Assembly: GCA_903970225.1 (NCBI GenBank)
Contig: CAJCHR010000057.1
Span: 1 to 46,330, forward strand
Source: Actinobacteria bacterium 21-64-8
GTDB lineage: Bacteria; Pseudomonadota; Alphaproteobacteria; Sphingomonadales; Sphingomonadaceae
Reading direction: 5' to 3'
DNA length: 46,330 nucleotides
Below the pieces are notes generated by a model, which was not told where the DNA came from, searched no databases, and saw only the letters and a list, made by a program, of their open reading frames with translations. Below are positions 24,283-31,448 of the stretch, one piece after another. The translations under genes were made by a program, and so were the position numbers. The stretch's first letter is position 1. The number at the start of each line of letters is the position of its first letter.

Positions 24283-26688
24283 CTATTCTCCGAAGCGGTA
24301 CTTCAAACTGAATCCGAACATTCTCGGCATGTTCGTCGTCGCACCCTCAAACCCAAAGTACGGATAAATCGCCAGAGGCGCGACGAGGTATTTCCTGTTT
24401 GTGACGTTGGTCATGAAGAACGAGAGATCGATCGGCTTGCCGAAGATGGACCCCCAATTGGCGTTTAGATTTACCAGACCCATTGCGGAGGTCTTGTAAA
24501 GCGGGGAGGCGGCCGGGGAGACCGTGTTGTACGAGCTGGTGTAAGTGTATGTGCCGCCGAAGCTGATCTCGCCGATGTGGTCAGACAGAGGCAGGGTGTA
24601 ATTGGCGCTCAACGACACTCTGTGCTTGGGAGCGTTGTTGAGCGGCATGCCCGCCTCGACCTGTGCGGTGAACGGCTGGTAGATCGGCGGTGTCGGCGGC
24701 AGGTCGATGCTTTGAAGCTTCGTGTTGAGGTAGGTGTAGCCACCATCGATCTTAAGCCCGCTGAAAGGTGTGATCGAGCTGTCGAACTCGATGCCCCAAA
24801 TCCGCGACTTTCCTGCGTTGACGATAGCCTGCGCGCCGCCCAGGCCGATATATTGGGGCAACGGCAGAGCCGCCACGGGAACCTGCTGATGGGCGTATTT
24901 ATCGTAGAACGCGGCCACGTTGGCGTAGCCCCTAACTGGACCGTCGAAGGTCGTCTTCAGACCAACCTCGAAATCGTCCAGTCTTTCCGGACCCCATGCT
25001 TCGACGCCGAAGTTCGCCAAGATGAGGCCTCCGGCGCGGTAACCACGCGACCACTTGCCATAAACCAGGATGTTTTGAGAAGGCTTGTAGTCCAGACCCA
25101 ACAACCAGGTCGGGGCAGAGCCTTTGATTTTCAGGCTCGTCTCGCAGCCGTCGAGGTTTGAGACCATCAGCGGCGCCAGCGTTGCCGGGTTGGTGTTGAA
25201 CTGCAGGACATCAGAGCAGTAAATGGTTGGATTGGAGGGGGTTGGGAATTTGACTTGAGTCTGTGAGTTGGTCCCCGACCTTTTATCCCAGGTGTAGCGG
25301 ATACCGGCATCTACTTTGAGCTTGTCGGTTATGGCATATGTAGCTTGGCCATAAAGGGCTTTGTCATTGTAATTGTCGGTATGGATAACGCTCGAGAGAC
25401 TTCCGGCACCGATGACATCAGTGCATTGAAAGGCTGCCACATTGCTGCATGGCAAAAGGACCTGCGTGAAACTCGTGCTTTTGCCGAGCGGATTGCTTGC
25501 TTCCAGATAAGCGCCGGCCTGCCAGTTCAGCCTGCCTGCAAATGCCTTTCCTTGAAGCTGCAGTTCTTCCGTAACCGTCGCCTCTTGCCCGGTAATGCCA
25601 TTGACGCCCGGATTGAAGGAGACGGTCGGCAGCACCAGTCCCGGCGCGAGCGGGAAATACGTTCCGTTGTTGTCGCCTGTCTGCATCTCGCGGTACTCGC
25701 CGTACGATGCGATGTTCTTGATCGTGAGGTTGTCGCTCGCCCGCCAGGTCGTCGTGTTGATGACCTGCCACTGACGGATCCTGAGTGCTGGGTCCGGCAC
25801 GCTGTTTTGCACGGTCCAGAACCCGTCGCCCTTCTGGCGATTGATCTGGGCGCAAGCCAGATCGCCGAAAGCGACGCCGGGGTTGCACAGTGTGACCTTC
25901 GGGAGGATCCCGGTCGTGCGTGAGTTGCTGTAACTTGCGATGGTGTAGTTTTCGAGATCAGGCGTCAGGTCGGCCACCATGCTGACGCGGGCCGCGATGT
26001 AATTGACATTGCCGAGCCGATCGGGACCGATGTCGGTGATATTGTGGAGGTAGCCGTCGCGCTTCTGCCAATCCACGCCGGCGCGGATCCTGAACGTATC
26101 GTTCAAGGGTACGTTCACGACAGCCTGGATCCGGCGCATGTCGTAGTCACCCAGCGAGCCCTGGATATAACCGCCGAAGTTCTCGGTTGGCTTGCGTGGG
26201 ACGAGCATGACCGCGCCGCCGGTCGTATTGCGTCCCTGCAACGTTCCTTGCGGTCCTTTGAGCACCTGGATGTTCTGCAGGTCGAACAACTGCCCGACAC
26301 CGGCGCCGTTCCCGGAAGTCACCGAACCGTTACCGCGCAGCGCAATCACGTCGGCGAAGTAAACCCCGACCGAAGGCTCGGTGCCGACGTCCTGGCTGAA
26401 CCCTCGGATGATGAAAGTGGCTTTTTCGGGGCCGAAGCGGCTGTTGACCGAAAGAGACGGCGTGTAGGTTCCGAGATCTGCAGGCGAGAAGATGTTCTGC
26501 GCATCCAGCTTCGCCTGACTGAAAACCGTGACCGAGATCGGCACGTCTTCCAGACGCTCTTCGGTGCGCCGGGCGGTAACGATGATGTCGCCGTTGGTGG
26601 TCACCTCCTGCGCGTAGACTGGTGTCAGGTCGGCAAGCGCAAGTGCGGTTGCTGCGAGCAGCATACCCCGGGTTAGCGTGTGATTCAT
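24283..26688 (-). CDS. TonB-dependent outer-membrane receptor
   Basis: An 801-residue TonB-dependent receptor that imports a ligand across the outer membrane using proton-motive force. The signal peptide (LLAATALALADLTPVYA, cleavage near YAQ) is followed by the probable TonB box DIIVTARRTEE, the plug (LEDVPISVTVFSQAKLDAQN, FIIRGFSQDVGTEPSVGVYF, LKGPQGTLQGRNTTGGAV) and a 22-strand-type barrel ending LKYRFGE. The variant with VTARRTEERLEDVPIS is the large sphingomonad group that often takes up hydrophobic or aromatic molecules, not only iron chelates. GGAGG precedes the ATG at 26688. Palindrome E lies just upstream, tying uptake to the catabolic regulon. Confidence 0.93.
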   Translation of the reverse strand: MNHTLTRGMLLAATALALADLTPVYAQEVTTNGDIIVTARRTEERLEDVPISVTVFSQAKLDAQNIFSPADLGTYTPSLSVNSRFGPEKATFIIRGFSQDVGTEPSVGVYFADVIALRGNGSVTSGNGAGVGQLFDLQNIQVLKGPQGTLQGRNTTGGAVMLVPRKPTENFGGYIQGSLGDYDMRRIQAVVNVPLNDTFRIRAGVDWQKRDGYLHNITDIGPDRLGNVNYIAARVSMVADLTPDLENYTIASYSNSRTTGILPKVTLCNPGVAFGDLACAQINRQKGDGFWTVQNSVPDPALRIRQWQVINTTTWRASDNLTIKNIASYGEYREMQTGDNNGTYFPLAPGLVLPTVSFNPGVNGITGQEATVTEELQLQGKAFAGRLNWQAGAYLEASNPLGKSTSFTQVLLPCSNVAAFQCTDVIGAGSLSSVIHTDNYNDKALYGQATYAITDKLKVDAGIRYTWDKRSGTNSQTQVKFPTPSNPTIYCSDVLQFNTNPATLAPLMVSNLDGCETSLKIKGSAPTWLLGLDYKPSQNILVYGKWSRGYRAGGLILANFGVEAWGPERLDDFEVGLKTTFDGPVRGYANVAAFYDKYAHQQVPVAALPLPQYIGLGGAQAIVNAGKSRIWGIEFDSSITPFSGLKIDGGYTYLNTKLQSIDLPPTPPIYQPFTAQVEAGMPLNNAPKHRVSLSANYTLPLSDHIGEISFGGTYTYTSSYNTVSPAASPLYKTSAMGLVNLNANWGSIFGKPIDLSFFMTNVTNRKYLVAPLAIYPYFGFEGATTNMPRMFGFSLKYRFGE

Positions 26689-27117
26689 TCTCGATCCTCC
26701 CCATGTTTAACCGATCGCGTAATCGCGTCTTTTCCGGCTAACAGCTTCTGCTTGACAGAATGCCGTTTATCTTTTGCTCAGCGTCTCAGCTATAAGCCCT
26801 AATGGCTGTGCGATTGCATAATGAAGCATGGGATATGTGTCAACGCGGACGCCCGTCGGACATGCGTTGGTACGACCGCGGTCGTTTGGCGCGTGAACCG
26901 AGCGGACGCCACGAGCGGCCTGGCTCAATTGCGACTGATGCGAGCCAAACAATCCTCAACACCGCTCATCGGCGTGCAAAAAGGGGTCTGACCGACCTTG
27001 CGTGCAGATTTGACAAGATCGGCCGTTAACTGCTGGATCCTTGCTGACGCACAGCAAGGGGAAAGGGCGATGGTCACGAAGACATGGGATGGCAGCCTGT
27101 CGTTACCCGGCTTGGTC
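26689..27117. other. Upstream region of the TonB receptor; unassigned sequence
   Basis: The left end carries the receptor promoter and palindrome E. The rest, about 390 bases up to the amidohydrolase fragment, has open frames without recognisable features and may contain rearranged remains. I see no RNA gene or repeat here. Confidence 0.4.
26706..26723. promoter_or_regulatory. Island palindrome, site E (TonB receptor promoter)
   Basis: TTTAACCGATCGCGTAAT is an imperfect palindrome centred on CGATCG. It lies only 18 bases upstream of the receptor start codon, so bound protein would overlap the transcription start or leader. Confidence 0.65.
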
Positions 27118-27312
27118 TTACCACCGAGCGCTCGTAGACGGCATTGTCCAGATGTCGGGCACACCCGTCGTATGGCGCCGATGCGCTCGAGGTAGAACAG
27201 GATCAACTCGCCCCACCCTGAACCCGACGTCCTGCCACTTCGGATCGAGCCGGCGCCACGCCTCGACCAGATCCGGCGTTTCGATATGCTCCTCGAGCGC
27301 GATCACACGCAT
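27118..27312 (-). pseudogene. Amidohydrolase-family protein, N-terminal fragment
   Basis: The first 34 residues, MRVIALEEHIETPDLVEAWR and RLDPKWQDVGFRVG, match the start of metal-dependent amidohydrolase 2 proteins (the EEH metal-binding beginning of ACMSD-like decarboxylases). After that the reading goes off into Arg/His-rich sequence and stops at 27118; an intact enzyme needs about 300 more residues. The ATG is three bases after the stop of the decarboxylase-like gene, so the two were once coupled. A deletion has removed nearly all of the gene. Confidence 0.65.
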
Positions 27313-27315
27313 GGC

Positions 27316-28314
27316 TCAGCTATCCAGCAGCGCAGGGACGAACACCTCGTCGATCGTCCAGCGCTTGGGCGACAGGCCCTGTTCGTGGTGGTAGCGCATG
27401 AAGGCTTCGATCGCCGGGCGGTTCTTGGCAATCCCGTAGGGCCACCAGTCGTCACCCAGCGTATCGATATTTTCCTGCATCAGGTGGCTGAGCCAAGGCA
27501 CCATAACGATCATGTTGTTGAAGGTCATGCCCTTGCGGAGCTTGTCCGCCATCGCGTTTTTGGCATCGAGGAAGCCCTTGTAGACCGCGCGCATCAACTC
27601 GGCGTCGTCCGCCAGTTCCTTCTTCACCGTGACCATGTGCATGATCGGGAAGATGCCGGTGCGCTTGAAATAGTCGCGTTCGACCGGCTCGTAATCCTCG
27701 AACAGACGGCCGACCTGCGGCTGCTCCTCCAGGACGCATCTGGGCGCGTCAGCCGAGATCAGCGCGTCGATCTCGCCCGCCGCGAGCATCTCGCCAAGAT
27801 CCTCATCGGCTTCGGCGTAGATCACCTCGACGCCGTCCGGCACGGGCTTGGGCACCCAGTCGATCGGCTTCAGCGGAAAGTCGATGCCGCCGACAACCCA
27901 GCGGCAGCTCTCCGGCCGGAAGCCGAACTCATCCGAAAGCATGCCCTTTGGCATCACTCCGGCGTCATGGCCGTAGAGTGCCAGTTCGCCGATCCGCTTG
28001 CCGTTGAGATCTTCGGGCCGTTCGATGCCCTTGGTCTTGTTGATGTAGATCGCGGAATGCCGAAACATGTGGAGCAGCGGCACCGGCAGCAGCCGGAACG
28101 GCGCCTCTTCCGTGTCCATCGTCCGCAAGAAATAGCTCAGGCCGAGGTCGGAAACGTCATAAGCGCGGTGCTTGACCATCCCTTCGAAAATGTCGGTAAC
28201 GATACGACCATTGTGAAAGGTGGCATCGACGCCGTCGATCTTGACCTCGCCGTCGCGCAGCGCCTGCGCGCGGTCGTAATTCCAGAATGCGATGTCGAGT
28301 TTTCGGTTCGTCAT
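27316..28314 (-). CDS. 4,5-dihydroxyphthalate decarboxylase-like protein
   Basis: A 332-residue protein with a type 2 periplasmic-binding fold, as in 4,5-dihydroxyphthalate decarboxylase (Pht5-type) and NMT1-like proteins. It has no signal peptide, so it should be a cytosolic enzyme. Marks are KLDIAFWNYDRAQALRDGEV, FRHSAIYINKTKGIERPEDL, GKRIGELALYGHDAGVMPKG, AAGEIDALISADAPR and the very typical RTGIFPIMHMVTVKKEL. ATG 28314 has GGGAG seven bases upstream. Next to it was an amidohydrolase gene, another family with decarboxylases of hydroxylated aromatics. It is divergent from a MarR gene with a perfect palindrome between them. The aromatic acid acted on is unknown. Confidence 0.78.
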   Translation of the reverse strand: MTNRKLDIAFWNYDRAQALRDGEVKIDGVDATFHNGRIVTDIFEGMVKHRAYDVSDLGLSYFLRTMDTEEAPFRLLPVPLLHMFRHSAIYINKTKGIERPEDLNGKRIGELALYGHDAGVMPKGMLSDEFGFRPESCRWVVGGIDFPLKPIDWVPKPVPDGVEVIYAEADEDLGEMLAAGEIDALISADAPRCVLEEQPQVGRLFEDYEPVERDYFKRTGIFPIMHMVTVKKELADDAELMRAVYKGFLDAKNAMADKLRKGMTFNNMIVMVPWLSHLMQENIDTLGDDWWPYGIAKNRPAIEAFMRYHHEQGLSPKRWTIDEVFVPALLDS

Positions 28315-28344
28315 AGATAACTCCCGTGTCGCCGGAGGGCGCGG

Positions 28345-28363
28345 CGTGCCAAAAATTGGCACG
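28345..28363. promoter_or_regulatory. Perfect palindrome between MarR and decarboxylase-like genes
   Basis: CGTGCCAAAAATTGGCACG has 8-bp arms and a 3-base centre. It lies 31 bases upstream of the decarboxylase-like start and about 100 bases upstream of marR on the other strand. There is no T-run, and it lies between divergent genes, so an operator is far likelier than a terminator. The probable binder is the MarR protein. Confidence 0.75.
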
Positions 28364-28461
28364 TCAGATCATAAATGTATTTACAATCGTTATAGTTCCC
28401 GCTCTTCAATGCTGGCTTGACGAACCGGCCTGTCGGAAGGTTGGATCGAGAGGACGAAACC

Positions 28462-28941
28462 GTGAGAATTGATCCGTCGGCCATCGCCGACTTCTACGCG
28501 CGATCGACGCTCGGCGCCCCAGACCGAGCGATTGGTTTCGTGCTTTGGCGGGTGATGCACCGCTACCAGCGCGCGGTGGACCGGGCGCTGGCGCCTCATC
28601 ACCTAACCCATCTCCAGTTCACGACACTGGCGATGACCGGATGGCTATCCCGGACGGGAGAGCCTGTCGTACAGGCCGAACTTGCCCGGCGCTCCGAAAT
28701 TCATCCGATGCAAATCTCGCTTATGCTCAAAGCGCTGGAAGCGAAGGGATTGGTCGCGCGACCGCGCTCCGCATCGGACACCCGCACGAAACAGGTCGAG
28801 GTCACCTCCGCCGGCCTCGAGTCTTTGCGCAGAACCATGCCAATCGTGATCACGATACAGCAGCGGATATTCGGCGAGACGGGCGCTCCAAACGGCATAT
28901 TACTGACTGAATTAAATAATATTGAGAAAAGGGTCGACTAG
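28462..28941 (+). CDS. MarR-family transcriptional regulator
   Basis: A 159-residue winged-helix regulator of the MarR family. An N-terminal dimerisation helix (IGFVLWRVMHRYQRAVDRAL) is followed by LTHLQFTTLAMTGWL, the recognition region VQAELARRSEIHPMQISLML, KALEAKGLVARPRSASDTRT, KQVEVTSAGLESL (wing) and a C-terminal helix. GTG 28462 has GAGAGGA six bases upstream. MarR proteins commonly repress a divergent catabolic gene and are released by an aromatic acid; here the divergent gene is the decarboxylase-like one. Its stop codon overlaps the region where a truncated SDR begins, a probable deletion end point. Confidence 0.9.
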   Translation: MRIDPSAIADFYARSTLGAPDRAIGFVLWRVMHRYQRAVDRALAPHHLTHLQFTTLAMTGWLSRTGEPVVQAELARRSEIHPMQISLMLKALEAKGLVARPRSASDTRTKQVEVTSAGLESLRRTMPIVITIQQRIFGETGAPNGILLTELNNIEKRVD

Positions 28942-28944
28942 CGA

Positions 28945-29440
28945 GGTCGAGATCCTGGTCAACAACGCTGCGGTCTCGCCCCTCTACAAGTTCGAGGACC
29001 TTACCGAGGAGCTTTGGGACGACCTGCTGGCGATCAACCTCAAGGGGCCCTTCCTGTGCTGCAAGGCGATCATTCCCGACATGCCGGAAGCCGGCTGGGG
29101 CCGGATCATCAACATATCCTCTTCTTCGGCACAGACGGGATCTGCCAGCCAGACACACTATGCCGCGTCCAAAGCCGGCGTGATCGGCTTCACCAAGTCG
29201 CTAGCGCAGGAGTATGCGACCAAGGCCATCACCGGGAACAACGTGCCGCCTGGCTTCGTCCACGCCGAAGGCCTGGACGAAACGCCCGTCGACATCGAAA
29301 AGTTCGCGTCGATGACGCCGATGAAACGCCCAGGTCGACCGGAGAACATCGCTTCGGCGGTCGCGTTCCTGGCCTCGCCCGGCGCAGACTACATCACAGG
29401 CCATACGCTTAGCGTAAACGGCGGACGGTACTCGAATTAA
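28945..29440 (+). pseudogene. SDR dehydrogenase lacking its N-terminus
   Basis: The frame holds the last two thirds of a FabG-like SDR: VEILVNNAAVSPLYKFEDL, then MPEAGWGRIINISSSSAQTG, the catalytic YAASKAG and KRPGRPENIASAVAFLASPG, ending HTLSVNGGRYSN. The Rossmann glycine-rich part (about 80 residues) is absent; homology starts only a few bases after the MarR stop codon. The block that normally reads VNxVxPGF is GNNVPPGF, a sign of drift. A TTG at 28922 could still start translation, but without the cofactor loop the product cannot bind NAD(P). I treat it as a relic. Confidence 0.8.
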
Positions 29441-30032
29441 AGCTTGAGAACGGGCGGCAGGTTTGGGGCGCCGGCTCAGCGGTGCCGAACGGCCGGCCGT
29501 GGGTCAAGCCGTTCGGTGCCCCGACTGCCGCGCATGGGTTCTGGGCGGCCAGAGCGTGCCGAATGCTGAGAGAAATCGTATTCGCAGATTCCCGCATTCA
29601 GCACACCCAGGGAGATGGCTTGACCGATCCTCCCGCCTGTCAGCGGGAGCGGGAAGCCCCGAGACGTGGCACAGCGCCACGAACGCACCAGCGGGAGGTT
29701 ATGTCGCACGGCAGAACGTGTCAGGTCTTGTTGACATAGTCATGGAATCACGACATATTGTCAGCATAACCTTACATAAGGTTAGGTTATGCTGACTGAG
29801 GATTGGGTGATGAGGGTTGTAGGTCACGCGAACAGACCGAACCATAAGGGTGCCATTCGCCAGTCTCGCGTAAATCGAACATGCCGGATCGGCCTTATCT
29901 GCGCGGCCTCATCGAGCCTCGCGGTGGCAGCATTCCACATGTGCACGCCGGAAAGTCCGCAACCTGCTGCAAACAGCGGAAATGCGATGACGATCGTCTT
30001 TGTCAGCTTGCCGCTCGCGTAAGGACTTTGCG
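29441..30032. other. Intergenic region at the right end of the catabolic island
   Basis: No gene is supportable in these 592 bases. The notable element is the nested inverted repeat at 29760-29796. The segment separates the broken SDR from a compact unit of small membrane and XRE genes and may be a rearrangement boundary. Confidence 0.45.
29760..29796. repeat. Nested 13-bp inverted repeat
   Basis: The arms GTCAGCATAACCT and AGGTTATGCTGAC are perfect complements with an 11-base spacer. Inside, AACCTTA-CA-TAAGGTT forms a second palindrome overlapping the first. The two structures are mutually exclusive. It could be a recombinase or resolvase core site, an operator, or a transposon end; sequence alone does not decide. 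Confidence 0.7.
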
Positions 30033-30437
30033 ATGACAACGACCACTTCCCGTGTCGCGTTCTATCTGCGCGTTTCCGAAATCGGCACCATCGCCGCTCT
30101 TATTCTGTGCGTCGCGCTCCCGCTGGGAGCAAGCAGCTTTCTGACATTGCCGCTCGGGTTCTTGCTGATCGGCGCGCTGGCGGTGCTGTTCTTCAGCGGG
30201 CAGCAGGACGAGTTTATCCGCGGCTTGTGGTACCGCGCGGCCTCCGCGGCGTTCCTCATCGTTATCGCGGTGGATGTGTTCGGTGACTTTGCGGTCGGCC
30301 TTGCGGATGGCTTTCACGACGCATCCGGCGTGGCACCGCACTCGCCTGCAAGGACACCGCTTGGCACCTATGCGGGCGATATTGGCATCGTCGCGTTCTA
30401 CCTAAGGTTTCAGATCGCCCGGCTTGGAGCACTCTGA
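30033..30437 (+). CDS. Small integral membrane protein, unknown (134 aa)
   Basis: A 134-residue membrane protein that I cannot name. Four hydrophobic stretches can be seen (EIGTIAALILCVALPLG, FLTLPLGFLLIGALAVLFF, AASAAFLIVIAVDVFGDFAV and GDIGIVAFYLRFQIAR). The ATG at 30033 has AAGGA seven bases upstream. Its stop overlaps the start of the next membrane gene by one base (TGATG), and that gene overlaps an XRE regulator, so these form one tightly packed unit. No signal for a transport or enzyme family was found. Confidence 0.65.
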   Translation: MTTTTSRVAFYLRVSEIGTIAALILCVALPLGASSFLTLPLGFLLIGALAVLFFSGQQDEFIRGLWYRAASAAFLIVIAVDVFGDFAVGLADGFHDASGVAPHSPARTPLGTYAGDIGIVAFYLRFQIARLGAL

Positions 30438-30853
30438 TGGCTTACGATCCTTTCGGCACGACCGAGCGCGATCGCTCGCGCAAGTTCACCCTGATGTGGC
30501 TGGGCATAATCGCGGCGCTGACTCAGCTCGCGCTCTACTTCGCGGATCCGGCACACTCCCTGTCGCTCACCGGCTTGACCGCTGGCGGCCTTGTCGGCGC
30601 GTCGATCACGTATCGGTCCGACGACTATTTTCGCGCGCTGTGCGCCGCCGGGCAGCGCTGGGTCACGATGACGATCGCGCTCTACCTGTTCTCGTACTTC
30701 ATGCTTCAGAACCTGAGCGACCACACGCACAGCCGCGACCATACGCTACCGCCCGGCGTGCCGGCGATGTTCGGCGACGCGTACCTGCTCGGGCTGATTC
30801 TAGCCGCTGCGTTTTGCCTCGGCTACACCTGGGCCTGGTTTCGTGGACGATGA
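30437..30853 (+). CDS. Small integral membrane protein, unknown (138 aa)
   Basis: A 138-residue membrane protein with three or four helices (LMWLGIIAALTQLALYFAD, LTGLTAGGLVGASITYR, WVTMTIALYLFSYFMLQN, LLGLILAAAFCLGYTWAWF). A short loop with the residues HTHSRDHTLPPG lies before the last helix. It starts in the stop codon of the previous gene and overlaps the XRE gene by four bases (ATGA). Its function is unknown. The layout, with a small membrane protein directly ahead of a 65-residue XRE protein, suggests a sensor-regulator pair, which is an inference only. Confidence 0.65.
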   Translation: MAYDPFGTTERDRSRKFTLMWLGIIAALTQLALYFADPAHSLSLTGLTAGGLVGASITYRSDDYFRALCAAGQRWVTMTIALYLFSYFMLQNLSDHTHSRDHTLPPGVPAMFGDAYLLGLILAAAFCLGYTWAWFRGR

Positions 30854-31047
30854 ACAACAAGCTCAAGGTGCTGCGCGCGATGAACGACTGGAGCCAGGCG
30901 GAACTCGCCATGCACCTCGACGTCTCCCGCCAGGCGGTCAACGCGATCGAAACCGGCAAGCACGATCCGTCCTTACCGCTGGCGTTCCGCATCGCACGAT
31001 TGTTCGGGCTTTCAATCGAGGAAATTTTCGATGACGGCGAAAAGTGA
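30850..31047 (+). CDS. Minimal XRE-family DNA-binding regulator (65 aa)
   Basis: A 65-residue protein that is almost only a Cro/CI helix-turn-helix: KLKVLRAMNDWSQAELAMHL, DVSRQAVNAIETGKHDPSLP, LAFRIARLFGLSIEEIF. This matches the YozG/YgzD-like group of short XRE proteins often encoded next to small membrane proteins. It overlaps the upstream membrane gene by ATGA and the downstream one by 17 bases, so it is embedded in a four-gene unit. It probably controls its own unit; no operator could be placed. Confidence 0.88.
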   Translation: MNNKLKVLRAMNDWSQAELAMHLDVSRQAVNAIETGKHDPSLPLAFRIARLFGLSIEEIFDDGEK

Positions 31048-31252
31048 GCCTGCGACCGGCTTCGGCAGCGAAACCTCTTCGCTCTGGCGGATCGTCCGCG
31101 CGATCGCCGCGGGCGTCATCGCGCTCGGGCTGTCCGGCGCCGCCGCGGGTGCGGGCATGGCGATGGCGAGCCCCAGTGGTCCGGACGCCCGAGGGGTAGC
31201 GCTCGTCGCCATCCTGGCGGCATTGGCACGGGCGGGGTTCGTCTACGCCTGA
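31031..31252 (+). CDS. Small hypothetical membrane protein (73 aa), possibly truncated
   Basis: A 73-residue protein with a hydrophilic start (MTAKSEPATGFGSETSSLWR) and two hydrophobic stretches (IVRAIAAGVIALGLSGAAAG and ALVAILAALARAGFVYA). It overlaps the XRE gene by 17 bases. The chain ends abruptly inside its second membrane segment, which suggests a truncated or frame-shifted copy. I do not know a function. Confidence 0.5.
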   Translation: MTAKSEPATGFGSETSSLWRIVRAIAAGVIALGLSGAAAGAGMAMASPSGPDARGVALVAILAALARAGFVYA

Positions 31253-31448
31253 CGGCAGGCGCGCGCGCAGCTGTTTTCGCAGCCGCTGCCCCCAGCATCA
31301 GGCGAACCTCTAGGATGCTGATGTTGTCGGCTCTGGTCGCGGGAGCTGCGCCACTGCGATGACGAGCGCGGGCGTTGATCTTGGTCAGGAGCAATTGCGC
31401 AATCGCTGCTAAGAATTCCCCGGGAAGCTGGAACATAGAGGGCGCGCC

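Noticed and set aside
28345-28363. The perfect palindrome read as a terminator
   Set aside because: It lies between divergent genes and has no T-run, so an operator is the better reading.
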